The notes: generated from the sequence alone by a model not told the origin. Positions 16,035 through 23,929 are shown, numbered from the stretch's first letter. The stretch: DNA of 43,347 nt from Candidatus Adlerbacteria bacterium (GCA_903840375.1 CAIMFR010000072.1:1-43347), one strand, 5' to 3'. Program-made: numbers and translations.

Positions 16035-16703
16035 ATGTCTTGGAAAAAATACATTCTTACCTTCGCAATAACTGCGACTATATTCGGCACAGCCTTTTAT
16101 GTTGCTTCCCAAATAGACGCGCAGCGCGTCGCGGATATTCGCACCACAGAGGATAACATCTCGATCGATATTCTCTCGACCGAGACCCAGTTCGAGCTCC
16201 TCGGCAACCTAGACTGCCAGGAGATCTCGGATAATCCCGTACTTTCAGAGGAGCTCAATTCCCTTGCCGGTCGCTTATCCGTGGCAGAGAGTAATCTTGG
16301 CGATAACAACACAGAAGTTATCGCATTGAAAAAACAATATTCATTGCTCGAGATAAAAGATTATTTATTGATGAAACAGATCTCGACGAAGTGCCACCTC
16401 AAGCCGGTGTATATCCTCTACTTCTACTCCAACGCCGGCGACTGCCCCGACTGTTCACGCGCGGGTGAAGTCCTCACCTACCTGCGACAGCAATATCCCG
16501 ACCTGCGCGTCTATTCGTTCGATTATAACCTCGACCTTTCCGCACTCAAGACACTCACCTCGCTCAGTGCGATAAAAGACGAACTACCTGCATTCATCAT
16601 CAACGGCCGCCAGCCGGTGTATGGTTTCAAAACCCTAGACGAAATGCAAACCCTCATCCCAGAACTAAAAACCCTCGCCACCTCGACCAGTGCTGTAAAA
16701 TAA
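16035..16703 (+). CDS. Membrane-anchored thioredoxin-fold protein with CPDC
   Basis: The 222-residue protein starts MSWKKYILTFAIT with one membrane helix (about 6-25), then a helical stretch (75-115) and a C-terminal thioredoxin-like domain: VYILYFYSNAGDCPDCSRAG (redox CPDC at 137-140), a strand-helix pattern and the cis-Pro region DELPAFIINGR. It probably faces outward and handles disulfides or reduces surface proteins; the long spacer before the domain is unusual. I chose the ATG at 16035 as it begins the signal-anchor and follows the GT2 stop by 14 bases; no Shine-Dalgarno is seen. Two other cysteines (60, 120) lie outside the CxxC. Confidence 0.75.
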   Translation: MSWKKYILTFAITATIFGTAFYVASQIDAQRVADIRTTEDNISIDILSTETQFELLGNLDCQEISDNPVLSEELNSLAGRLSVAESNLGDNNTEVIALKKQYSLLEIKDYLLMKQISTKCHLKPVYILYFYSNAGDCPDCSRAGEVLTYLRQQYPDLRVYSFDYNLDLSALKTLTSLSAIKDELPAFIINGRQPVYGFKTLDEMQTLIPELKTLATSTSAVK

Positions 16704-16712
16704 TTTTCTCAG

Positions 16713-16785
16713 AGCCACCTCCCAGATTTGAACTGGGGACCTTCGCTTTACAAAAGCGCTGCTCTACCAACTGAGCTAAGGTGGC
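16713..16785 (-). tRNA. tRNA-Thr (anticodon TGT)
   Basis: The minus strand folds as a 73-base cloverleaf: acceptor arms GCCACCT/AGGTGGC, D arm GCTC/GAGC, anticodon loop TTTGTAA with TGT reading ACA, T arm CCCAG-TTCAAAT-CTGGG, discriminator U. The outer pair of the anticodon stem is a G-A mismatch. CCA is not encoded. Confidence 0.95.
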
Positions 16786-16807
16786 AAATATTACTGAACT
16801 CTTTGCA

Positions 16808-17218
16808 CTACTGCCGTATTGTGGACTTTTTGTCCCTGTAGCGCAAGAGCTTCTTTTTATGCTCGGCTACCTCACGCAAGAATGCTGATACTTCGCCCGA
16901 GCCGCGAGGTATCTCTGTGGTTCTGCGTACCATATGGAGCGTGTGCTCAAGAAGCTGCTCCAGCTTGATAGCAACACGAGCAGCTGTGTGGTGCGCAGAG
17001 ACACTTATCGCTCGCCATGCGCGGCGCGAATAGATCCGTATCAAAGTAGGCAGAATATGTCCGCACCAAAGCGATACGAAACGGAGTGCCCTGCTCATCT
17101 GAGGTCGGACATTCGTCAAACACACATTCCCGGTCTCAAGCTCCCAATGTCTCACGGAGAGTATCGCAACCATGCCGATTATGGCGAGTATAAATGTTGT
17201 GACAAAGAAAAAAACCAT
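16808..17218 (-). CDS. Small membrane protein of unknown function
   Basis: The 136-residue protein has one N-terminal helix (MVFFFVTTFILAIIGMVAIL) followed by a basic, mostly helical cytoplasmic part with many His and Arg residues (RIYSRRAWRAISVSAHHTA, LEHTLHMVRRTTEIPRG, EHKKKLLRYRDKK). I do not recognise the family. It starts 12 bases after tsf and is probably the last gene of the rpsB-tsf transcript; position next to translation genes alone does not give a role. Its coding nature is supported by the membrane-helix start and by clean tiling between tsf and the tRNA gene. Confidence 0.6.
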   Translation of the reverse strand: MVFFFVTTFILAIIGMVAILSVRHWELETGNVCLTNVRPQMSRALRFVSLWCGHILPTLIRIYSRRAWRAISVSAHHTAARVAIKLEQLLEHTLHMVRRTTEIPRGSGEVSAFLREVAEHKKKLLRYRDKKSTIRQ

Positions 17219-17230
17219 GATAGATGCTTG

Positions 17231-17815
17231 CTAACGAACGGAGAAATGTGAGATCTTACTTACTTCGATTCGCTCGCCAAACTTCTGTGCTGCAGCAGAA
17301 AGCAAGTCATCTATCGTTTTGGTATCATCCTTAATGAACGGCTGATCGAGCAGCACTATCTCCTTTAGGCGCGAAGCCACTTTTCCGGAGAGTATTTGAG
17401 CTTGAAGATTTTCAGGCTTACCCACGACTTCCGGTGCGAATATCTCGCGAATGGAAGCCATCTGTGCCTCGTCTATATCTCCACGACGAACGTACTGTGG
17501 GTTTGTGGCTGCTGCATGCATCGCGATATCGCGCGCGAGCTTGATGAACTCCTCATTCTTGGATACGAAATCAGTCTCACACAAAAGAAGCACCATCGCG
17601 CCAACCTGACCAGTGTTGTGAATATATGCTGCGACTGTGCCGGCACCGAGTGTGCGATCTGCTTTCTTGCGGGCAACATCGGCACTCTTGCGCGACAGGA
17701 TCTGAATGGCCTTTTCCATATCTCCGCCGGATTCCTCAAGAGCCTTCTTGCACGCCATGACAGATATACCGGTTCGATCACGAAGCTCTTTAACTACATC
17801 TGCGCTAATGGCCAT
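17231..17815 (-). CDS. tsf: Elongation factor Ts, short form
   Basis: EF-Ts recharges EF-Tu with GTP. The 194-residue protein has the N-terminal UBA-like domain (MAISADVVKELRDRTGISVM, with the conserved DRTG) and the signature ETDFVSKNEEF near 80-90, and ends with the ...ILLDQPFIKDD strand equivalent (IVLLDQPFIKDD) and a short tail. At about 195 residues it is like the Thermus form, lacking much of the second core subdomain and the coiled coil of the 283-residue E. coli protein. It follows rpsB by 51 bases, the conserved bacterial pair, and has TATAAA 6 bases upstream of its own ATG. Confidence 0.95.
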   Translation of the reverse strand: MAISADVVKELRDRTGISVMACKKALEESGGDMEKAIQILSRKSADVARKKADRTLGAGTVAAYIHNTGQVGAMVLLLCETDFVSKNEEFIKLARDIAMHAAATNPQYVRRGDIDEAQMASIREIFAPEVVGKPENLQAQILSGKVASRLKEIVLLDQPFIKDDTKTIDDLLSAAAQKFGERIEVSKISHFSVR

Positions 17816-17821
17816 AAAAAA

Positions 17822-17827
17822 TTTATA
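17822..17827 (-). promoter_or_regulatory. Possible -10 of tsf
   Basis: Minus-strand TATAAA, 6 bases before the tsf ATG in the rpsB-tsf gap; an internal leaderless promoter is possible, though the gap is simply AT-rich. Confidence 0.4.
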
Positions 17828-17866
17828 TTATTTTTTTAAACGGCACAGAACACTACTCTGGAACTA

Positions 17867-18580
17867 TTATTTGACCGGGGTCGGCGGTGGCGGAACGATG
17901 CCGATATTGCTTTCGTATGTCTTTGCTACCTCGCCGAGCACGAACGCGATGGTCTGAAGCGATGCGTCATTTGCAGGGATCGAGTATGTGATAGCTTTAT
18001 TATCACAGTCTGAATTCAAAAGTGCGATGACCGGAATATTGAGCTGGCGAGCCTCTTCGACTGATCCGCTTTCTTTTCTCGGGTCGACGACAAAAAGTGC
18101 ATCCGGAAGCTTATGCATCGAGCGAAGACCGCCGAACATCGTTTCCAGGTCTGTTATCTCGCGGTCGATAAGAAGACGCTCATGTTTGGTGAACTTCGCC
18201 AACTCGCCTTTCTCTCGCATATCTGAAAGCTCCGTGAGGCGGTCGAGGCGCTTCTGAATCTGGGAAAAATTAGTGAGCGAACCCCCTATCCAGCGCGATG
18301 CGACGTATGGCTGATTGAGTCGCTGTGCCGCTCGGATAAGAGCCTCGCGCGCCTCTGCCTTGCCACCAACGAAGAGGATCGTCTTGCGCTGAGCGGCAAG
18401 CGACTTGATAAAATCTAAAGCCGTTTCCATGCAGCCGGCTGTCTTCTCAAGATCGAACAGCTCCGCACCGCCCTTTACGCCGAAAAGATACGGCGCGACA
18501 GACGGATGCCTACGCGACGGCGCATAGCCGAAATGAGCCCCGACTGAAAATAGTTTGTCTATTAGTTCGCTTTTTTCCAT
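17867..18580 (-). CDS. rpsB: 30S ribosomal protein S2
   Basis: S2 binds the head-body junction of the 30S subunit. The 237-residue protein starts MEKSELIDKLFSVGAHFGYA, with GAHFGYAPSRRHPSVAPYLFG matching the family's GvHFGHqtrrwnPkm.pYIfg start; later motifs are ILFVGGKAEAREAL, RWIGGSLTNF, PDALFVVDPRKE and DSDCDNKAITYSIPANDAS (family: DTNCDPDgIDYpIPgNDDa). The start at 18580 is set by homology; the nine extra residues upstream are not conserved. It follows prfA by 38 bases. The acidic loop and C-terminus are short, ending in a Pro-rich PPPPTPVK. Confidence 0.95.
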   Translation of the reverse strand: MEKSELIDKLFSVGAHFGYAPSRRHPSVAPYLFGVKGGAELFDLEKTAGCMETALDFIKSLAAQRKTILFVGGKAEAREALIRAAQRLNQPYVASRWIGGSLTNFSQIQKRLDRLTELSDMREKGELAKFTKHERLLIDREITDLETMFGGLRSMHKLPDALFVVDPRKESGSVEEARQLNIPVIALLNSDCDNKAITYSIPANDASLQTIAFVLGEVAKTYESNIGIVPPPPTPVK

Positions 18581-18618
18581 AGTAGGTGTACCAAAAGAGC
18601 GTAGCATGTTCGACCGCT

Positions 18619-19587
18619 TTACGCAACATGTTCGACCCCGCCGTCAGCCGTAGCAAGCGCCTCGAGGATCGATCCGATGTTGCCGGCAAAAATAGACGGC
18701 AAATTGTGCCAGCTCTCTTTGAGACGGTGGTCAGTCACGCGATCCTGCAAGATATTGTACGTGCGAATCTTCTCTGAACGGTCCGCAGTGCCTATCTGTG
18801 ATAGGCGATCTGATGACAATTTAGCCGCCGCTTTTTCCTCCTCATAAGCCTCAATTTTCGCCATCAAAACTTCCATGGCTTTCTCGCGGTTGGCGAGCTG
18901 CTGACGCTCCGACTGCGAGCGCGCCTCGATGCCGGTCGGCTTATGCACTATACGCACAGCCGTCTCTACCTTGTTGACGTTCTGTCCGCCTGCGCCGCCT
19001 GCGCGAGAAAATTCCATATAGATATCTGCCGGATTGATCACGACCGTGTGTTTTTTACGAATCGGTAAAATTGCTACCGATGCGGTCGAGGTGTGAATAC
19101 GACCGGACTTCTCTGTTTCCGGTATGCGCTGAATGCGGTGCACCCCTGTCTCGAAACGTAGTTCTTTGTAGACTCCGATTCCATGCAGCTCAAGCACAAC
19201 TTCCTTGTAACCGCCGAGGTCGGTCTTGGACTCTGACAGCACACGCACTTGCCAACCCTTTCCTTCGGCATAGGCACGGTACATTTTGGAAAGTTCCTCC
19301 GCGAAAAGTGCCGCCTCTTCCCCGCCGACGCCGGCGCGTATTTCCAAAATAGCTTCGTTCGGAAATTCTTCCTCCGCCTTCTCATGTGTGAGTATCTTTT
19401 CTATCTCAGCAAGCAGAGCAGCCTTCTGATCTTCGATGCGCGCAAGCTCCTCCCTGGCAAGTTCTCCGAGCCCGCCGACAGTAAGCTCCTTCACCTCTGC
19501 TTCTTCAGCAATTAGGCGCTCTAATTGCGCGGCAAAATATGCCGTCTTCGGATTTTCCTTGTACCGTAAAATGTCTTCGGTTGTCAT
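18619..19587 (-). CDS. prfA: Peptide chain release factor 1
   Basis: RF1 reads UAA and UAG and triggers peptide release. The 322-residue protein has the GGQ loop (RAGGAGGQNVNKVETAVRI) and, in domain 2, VHRIQRIPETEKSGRIHTS, where PET is the RF1 PxT specificity motif rather than the SPF of RF2. It is shorter than the 360-residue E. coli protein, mainly at the N-terminus. The start MTTEDILRYKEN at 19587 is chosen by homology; a longer frame enters the hairpin-rich gap after rpmE. Downstream are rpsB and tsf. Confidence 0.93.
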   Translation of the reverse strand: MTTEDILRYKENPKTAYFAAQLERLIAEEAEVKELTVGGLGELAREELARIEDQKAALLAEIEKILTHEKAEEEFPNEAILEIRAGVGGEEAALFAEELSKMYRAYAEGKGWQVRVLSESKTDLGGYKEVVLELHGIGVYKELRFETGVHRIQRIPETEKSGRIHTSTASVAILPIRKKHTVVINPADIYMEFSRAGGAGGQNVNKVETAVRIVHKPTGIEARSQSERQQLANREKAMEVLMAKIEAYEEEKAAAKLSSDRLSQIGTADRSEKIRTYNILQDRVTDHRLKESWHNLPSIFAGNIGSILEALATADGGVEHVA

Positions 19588-19600
19588 AAAAAATGTACAG

Positions 19601-19715
19601 GCATGGTGTGCAAAACAAGGTTGCGGGAGGCTTCTGAGCGCGACGGCGCGAGGATTGAGCAAATTTTTAGCAAAAAAATTGAGTACTCCCAAAACCTTGG
19701 TTTTGCATACAATGC
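19601..19715 (-). repeat. Inverted repeat in the rpmE-prfA gap
   Basis: An imperfect inverted repeat of about 20 bases pairs 19601-19622 with 19693-19715. The outer arm also forms its own small hairpin (19690-19705, CAAAAC...GTTTTG), so the two folds exclude each other in minus-strand RNA ahead of prfA. It could attenuate transcription. Confidence 0.45.
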
Positions 19716-19725
19716 ATGTTCCAAA

Positions 19726-19944
19726 TTATTTGGCCGTCTTTGTTGCTGCAGCACGGCGTGCTTTGAATTTCTCAACGCGACCTGCTGTGTCGAGGATCTT
19801 TTCGTTGCCGGTGTAGAACGGGTGGCATGCGCTGCAGATTTCAACATTGAGTGCCTTCTGCGTAGAACCCACGGTAAAAGTGCGCCCGCAAACGCAGGTA
19901 GCCTTGGCGTCGGAAACATATGTCGGATGCGTATCTGCTTTCAT
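19726..19944 (-). CDS. rpmE: 50S ribosomal protein L31
   Basis: The 72-residue protein starts MKADTHPTYVSDAKATCVCG and has the zinc-binding cysteines of the C+ type L31 (CVC near residue 17-19 and CSAC near 37-40), then HPFYTG and GRVEKFKAR. L31 bridges the two ribosomal subunits. The start at 19944 fits the family, with a -10 hexamer 7 bases upstream; the 12 residues further up are not conserved. The Lys/Ala-rich tail is normal. A palindrome lies inside the promoter spacer. Confidence 0.95.
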   Translation of the reverse strand: MKADTHPTYVSDAKATCVCGRTFTVGSTQKALNVEICSACHPFYTGNEKILDTAGRVEKFKARRAAATKTAK

Positions 19945-19951
19945 AAATGGA

Positions 19952-19980
19952 ACGATACCACCAAAACCATTTTGGTGCAA
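19952..19980 (-). promoter_or_regulatory. rpmE promoter with embedded palindrome
   Basis: Minus-strand TGG-TATCGT (-10 at 19952-19957, 7 bases before the ATG) with TTGCAC (19975-19980) 17 bases upstream. The spacer contains a perfect inverted repeat CACCAAAA-TGG-TTTTGGTG (19959-19977), placed where a repressor would block RNA polymerase. Confidence 0.5.
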
Positions 19981-19991
19981 ATCAAACAGCC

Positions 19992-21368
19992 CTAATTACA
20001 ATTACCGCCGTTGGTGTTGTTGTTCAGAATGTCTATTTGACACTGATATTTCTGCGCCAAGGCTGCGACTTGCTGTCCGTAGAATTGGAGACTCTTGTTG
20101 TTGGTGTTGCCGCAGCCTGCCAGGTAACACATCGCGGCCTTGAACTCTGTCGCGGATGTCTTCCCGTCTGCACCGCTATCGGTTAGGTAGATTGCCGCCG
20201 CCATGAACGCATCCTCGGGATTCCACGGATTCGGCGGCGTAGCGCCAGTGAGCTTGCCGACGCGATCTTTGGACGAGTCATAATGCCAGTCCGGCTTCAC
20301 ATACCCTGCGTAGAGCGCCCATGTCGACGGAATGAATTGTGCCGGGCCCATCGCACCGCCGTAGCCATACCATGGCTTCTTCGATACCGGCATCGTATCG
20401 GGATTGAGGCCGAGGCTTGCGGTTATTGCCTTGAAGATCGGCATGTCGCGCGTCTTGTTCATGTCAACGGTCCACGAACCGGTGCCGACATTCTGACCGA
20501 GATCCGACTCTTCTGCGATGATGCCGAGTAGGAACGCGGGGCGGATGCCGGTCTCCTTTGCCGCGAGGGTGGCATAGTCGAGCGCTTTGCCGAATGGAAT
20601 CGCCGCCGAACCGGTGAGCTGGAAGAGTGCGGCACGGATCTGCGCGGCGGACTTCTGATTCTGCGCTATCAATGCTTGATACGCTTTCTCCTGCCCTTTC
20701 GTCTCCGTCAAGATCTGCTGCTTTTGATCCTCCTGATCGGTGATCTGCGACGCCTGCAGCTGCTGTACCTGGCGCAACTGAGTCTCTTCCTCTAGCTGCG
20801 CCTCAAGGTCATCTTTCTCCTGCTGCGTTGTTTGTTTGGTCGTTTGTATCTTAGTAAATGAACTCTGCATTTGTACGTTTATCTGGTCGAACGAGGCAAG
20901 GTCGCCAAAAAATTGCGACAAACTCTCCGCAGACATGACAGCCACTACGAGCGACGTAGTGTCGAGTTGATCCTTCTCGCGCATAATAGCGCCGAGCGAT
21001 TCAAGCTCGCTGTTGAGTTGCGTGTTTAGACCAAAAATGGTGTTTTGTTTGTCCTCGATACTGCTTGTCAATTGCTGTATCACGAGTGTGCGAGCATTTA
21101 TGGAAAGTTGCGCCTGCTTGATCTGAGCATCAAGTATGGCAATGTCGCGATTGAGCGACGTGTGTTCCTGCTGTTTGGTATCAAGAACTTTCTGCTGCTG
21201 TGCTATGGCCGCGTTGATTATATCAAGCTGTGCTTGGAGCTGCGCGCGATACGTATCCGTCAAGGTTGTACCGGAATCCTGTGCGCGAACGACACCGCAG
21301 TTTCCGTATAACAGCAATCCCGTAAGAAGAATAATGGCGACAATGAGCCGCCGAATCGTAGTGCACAT
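19992..21368 (-). CDS. Secreted coiled-coil lytic transglycosylase
   Basis: The 458-residue protein has a signal peptide (cleavage expected near Ala29), a long coiled coil (about 35-245) and a C-terminal lytic transglycosylase domain of the MltB/SLT_2 type (about 258-440). The catalytic glutamate is in IIAEESDLG (E286/E287), and GGAMGPAQFIPSTW at 337-350 is the family signature. The coil includes SLVVAVMSAESLSQFFGDLA, like the hinge of PcsB/EnvC proteins that are driven by FtsEX in cell division, though those carry CHAP or M23 enzymes. It should cleave peptidoglycan outside the membrane. TGC-TATACT lies 6 bases before the ATG, inside the short gap after rplY. Confidence 0.88.
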   Translation of the reverse strand: MCTTIRRLIVAIILLTGLLLYGNCGVVRAQDSGTTLTDTYRAQLQAQLDIINAAIAQQQKVLDTKQQEHTSLNRDIAILDAQIKQAQLSINARTLVIQQLTSSIEDKQNTIFGLNTQLNSELESLGAIMREKDQLDTTSLVVAVMSAESLSQFFGDLASFDQINVQMQSSFTKIQTTKQTTQQEKDDLEAQLEEETQLRQVQQLQASQITDQEDQKQQILTETKGQEKAYQALIAQNQKSAAQIRAALFQLTGSAAIPFGKALDYATLAAKETGIRPAFLLGIIAEESDLGQNVGTGSWTVDMNKTRDMPIFKAITASLGLNPDTMPVSKKPWYGYGGAMGPAQFIPSTWALYAGYVKPDWHYDSSKDRVGKLTGATPPNPWNPEDAFMAAAIYLTDSGADGKTSATEFKAAMCYLAGCGNTNNKSLQFYGQQVAALAQKYQCQIDILNNNTNGGNCN

Positions 21369-21374
21369 AGATAT

Positions 21375-21383
21375 AGTATAGCA
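21375..21383 (-). promoter_or_regulatory. Extended -10 promoter of the lytic transglycosylase gene (leaderless type)
   Basis: Minus-strand TGC-TATACT, hexamer 21375-21380, only 6 bases before the ATG at 21368; the same 9 bases occur before sat-cysC. Confidence 0.6.
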
Positions 21384-21386
21384 AAT

Positions 21387-22025
21387 CTATTCTGCCGCCG
21401 GCACTTCCTCTTCTTCTTTCTTGCCTTTCTTTTCTACTTCGATCGCAGAGAGATCTACGGGCGCAGACGATTCTTCTTTTTCCTCCTCAACCTTCGATGC
21501 CATCGCGACAACTTCGTCTGCATCTACATTTATGGTAGCGCTCGGCGGAATGGCGAGGTCGCTCACCAAGATCTTGTCGTCGATATGTACGAGTTTGCTG
21601 ATGTCCACAATGATCGAGTGCGGTAATTCTTTCGGTAGGATCTCCATCTCTATCTCATGCATGACCTTCACCAAAATAGCACCACTGTCTTTAACGGCAG
21701 GAGATACGCCGGTGAATTCGAGCGGGACGGACACGGTGACCTTCTGACCCTTCTGAATAACGTACAGGTCAGCGTGGACCATGATACCGGTGAGAGGATC
21801 TGCGACAACGTCGTTGATGAGCGCCTCCTTTTCATCTCCAAAGCCTGTAAGAGTAATAACGGTAGACTCGCCTGCCGCGGCAAAGACCTTTTCAAATGCC
21901 TTTCGGTCAAGGCTTATCGGCATAGATTCCTGGCTGCGACCGTACATGACCGCAGGCAATATGCCGGCACGGCGAAGTGCCGCTGTGTTTGCTTTGCTGT
22001 CGCGTTTTTGTACCGTTAATTCCAT
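21387..22025 (-). CDS. rplY: 50S ribosomal protein L25, long (CTC/TL5) form
   Basis: L25 binds 5S rRNA. The 212-residue protein has the N-terminal L25 barrel (RRAGILPAVMYGRSQESMPI) and the C-terminal TL5/CTC beta domain (VPLEFTGVSPAVKDSGAIL, EIEMEILPKELPHSIIVDIS), then a very acidic Glu/Lys tail. The start at 22025 is the conserved MELTVQKRD. It begins 20 bases after the fba stop and has TATAGT 8 bases upstream, so it may be transcribed both with fba and on its own. Confidence 0.95.
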   Translation of the reverse strand: MELTVQKRDSKANTAALRRAGILPAVMYGRSQESMPISLDRKAFEKVFAAAGESTVITLTGFGDEKEALINDVVADPLTGIMVHADLYVIQKGQKVTVSVPLEFTGVSPAVKDSGAILVKVMHEIEMEILPKELPHSIIVDISKLVHIDDKILVSDLAIPPSATINVDADEVVAMASKVEEEKEESSAPVDLSAIEVEKKGKKEEEEVPAAE

Positions 22026-22033
22026 GTCGATAG

Positions 22034-22039
22034 ACTATA
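22034..22039 (-). promoter_or_regulatory. Possible -10 of rplY
   Basis: Minus-strand TATAGT, five of six consensus bases, 8 bases before the rplY ATG. Confidence 0.45.
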
Positions 22040-22045
22040 CAGAAA

Positions 22046-22909
22046 CTACTGTGATTTTGCAAACAGACGCATCTTCTGTGCGACGAAGTCCTGCATGCGC
22101 CCGACCGAAGGGGCTAGGAACTTGTACGGGGTCGTTTCTTTCGAATTAGCTGAAAGCGTCTCGGCGAGAGTGTCGTGGTATATGACACGCAGGTCGGTGT
22201 TGATGTGTATCATGACAATACCCGCCGTTATGGCCTGAACAAACTCGCCATCACTCGAACCCGAACCGCCGTGGAGCACGAGCGGCGCGCCCGCCGTCGT
22301 CGCCAACTCCGCAATGCGCGCAATGGAAAGCTTAGGCTGACCACTCCGCACCACACCGTGGATATTGCCGACGGCGGGCGCGACCAGATTCGCATGTGTC
22401 TCCATCACCAGATCATGCAGCTCGCCCGACGTTGTCATCATCTCCTCGGTGATAGCTGCGCCTTCCGGCAAAGTGTCCATCACACTGGACGAAGTGCCGA
22501 TGTATCCTAATTCTCCTTCTATCAAGATCTCGCGAGTGCTCGCGCGCGCCTCCTCGACACAAGTCTTCAGCAAAGCGATATTCTCTATGAACGGCAACTT
22601 TGCTCCGTCGACGACGATGGAGTCTACTCCTGCCGCAATGGCCTCCTTTACTTTCTCTACACTGTACGTGTGGTCGGCATTGAGATACATCTGTAGACCG
22701 TCTGTATTGTATGCATTGATGATCGCGCGCGCATGCGCAAGAGGAAAGAACTCGCGCTCGCCTTCGGACAGTCCGACGACGACCGGCAAGCCTGTCTCAC
22801 GCGCCGCCAGGGCGATGGCACGAAGCTGGTTGGAATCAGAGACATTGAAATGTCCGAGCGCCTTCCCGCCGTTTTTATATTCTTCGACACACTCGCGTAG
22901 TGTTTGCAT
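22046..22909 (-). CDS. fba: Class II fructose-bisphosphate aldolase family protein
   Basis: This enzyme splits fructose 1,6-bisphosphate into two triose phosphates (or the reverse). The 287 residues show the class II zinc-aldolase motifs: FNVSDSNQLRA, LNADHTYS (zinc His), VDGAKLPF, ILIEGELGYIGTSS, GNIHGVV, LHGGSGSSD and HINTDLR. A tagatose-bisphosphate specificity cannot be excluded. Two ATGs are possible: 22915 (MLMQTL) and 22909 (MQTLRE); I use 22909, as the minus-strand -10 at 22916-22921 would start transcription almost exactly there. It diverges from a PfkB-family kinase through one shared promoter core. Confidence 0.92.
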   Translation of the reverse strand: MQTLRECVEEYKNGGKALGHFNVSDSNQLRAIALAARETGLPVVVGLSEGEREFFPLAHARAIINAYNTDGLQMYLNADHTYSVEKVKEAIAAGVDSIVVDGAKLPFIENIALLKTCVEEARASTREILIEGELGYIGTSSSVMDTLPEGAAITEEMMTTSGELHDLVMETHANLVAPAVGNIHGVVRSGQPKLSIARIAELATTAGAPLVLHGGSGSSDGEFVQAITAGIVMIHINTDLRVIYHDTLAETLSANSKETTPYKFLAPSVGRMQDFVAQKMRLFAKSQ

Positions 22910-22915
22910 TAACAT

Positions 22916-22925
22916 AGTATATACT
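22916..22925. promoter_or_regulatory. Shared divergent promoter core for fba and the PfkB kinase
   Basis: The 10-base palindrome AGTATATACT contains TATACT on both strands: minus hexamer 22916-22921 is 6 bases from the fba ATG (22909), plus hexamer 22920-22925 is 8 bases from the kinase ATG (22934). The two -10 boxes share two bases, so both genes cannot be initiated at once. Confidence 0.65.
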
Positions 22926-22933
22926 AAAAATGT

Positions 22934-23929
22934 ATGAACCAAATAGATTTCCTCGCAATAGGCGACACTGTTATCGACGATTTTATACGACTGAATGATG
23001 TAGCTATTAAGTGTGACGCACACTCTGACCAATGTGAGATGTGTCTGGAGTGGGGCGGGAAAATTCCATACGAGTCGAACACCGTCATTGCGGGGACAGG
23101 CAACGCCGCGAACGCCGCCGTGTGCGCCGCGCGTCTCGGACTCTCTTCCGCATTGTGCAGCGTCGTCGGCGACGACCTGCGCGGTACGCAGTGCATCGAA
23201 GCCCTTACCGGCGAACAGGTAGATACTTCGCTCATACATCGCCAAAGCGGCGTTCAGACAAACTACCATTATGTTCTCTGGCACGAAGCCAATCGCACAA
23301 TCCTCGTGCATCACGATGCATTCGCGTACAATGTGCCGACTGTAAAACCGAAGTGGGCGTACCTTTCATCGGTGGCGAAAGATTCATTACCATTTCATCA
23401 TGAGTTATTGAAATGGCTCTCCGATAATCCTGAAATAAAACTGGCATTCCAGCCGGGCACATTCCAAATACAGTTCGGCATTGAAGCACTCCGAGCTATC
23501 TACGGCCGCAGCGAAATTGTATTCTGCAATAAAGAAGAGGCGGAACATATACTCGGGATCGATAACACTGATGATATAAAAAATATTTTGCAGAAAATGA
23601 AAGCTCTCGGACCGAAGAAAGTTGTCGTGACCGACGATGTGCATGGCGCGTACGCAATAGATGACAACGGCGCGATGTGGCATGTGCCGATCTACAACGA
23701 TATTAAGCCTCCATTTGAAAGAACCGGCGCAGGCGACGCCTTATCCTCGAGCATCACGACAGCACTCGCACTCGGAAAACCATTTGCAGAAGCACTCCTC
23801 TGGGGACCGATCAACGCGATAAAAGTGACACATGAAATAGGCGCACAAAAAGGTTTGATCTCAAGAGAGGAACTCGAAAAGATACTCACAACCGCACCGG
23901 AATCCTACAAGTTGACAAAATACGAATAA
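22934..23929 (+). CDS. PfkB-family carbohydrate kinase
   Basis: The 331-residue ribokinase-fold kinase starts MNQIDFLAIGDTVIDDF. The substrate-binding GGKIPYESNTVIAGTGNAANAAV and LGLSSALCSVVGDD, and the signature ERTGAGDALSSS with the catalytic Asp in GAGD near residue 265, are present. PfkB proteins phosphorylate ribose, fructose, fructose 6-phosphate, nucleosides and others. Being divergent from fba and sharing its promoter suggests it might supply fructose 1,6-bisphosphate as a phosphofructokinase, but that is inference from position. There is no Shine-Dalgarno and the transcript should begin at about the ATG. Confidence 0.85.
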   Translation: MNQIDFLAIGDTVIDDFIRLNDVAIKCDAHSDQCEMCLEWGGKIPYESNTVIAGTGNAANAAVCAARLGLSSALCSVVGDDLRGTQCIEALTGEQVDTSLIHRQSGVQTNYHYVLWHEANRTILVHHDAFAYNVPTVKPKWAYLSSVAKDSLPFHHELLKWLSDNPEIKLAFQPGTFQIQFGIEALRAIYGRSEIVFCNKEEAEHILGIDNTDDIKNILQKMKALGPKKVVVTDDVHGAYAIDDNGAMWHVPIYNDIKPPFERTGAGDALSSSITTALALGKPFAEALLWGPINAIKVTHEIGAQKGLISREELEKILTTAPESYKLTKYE

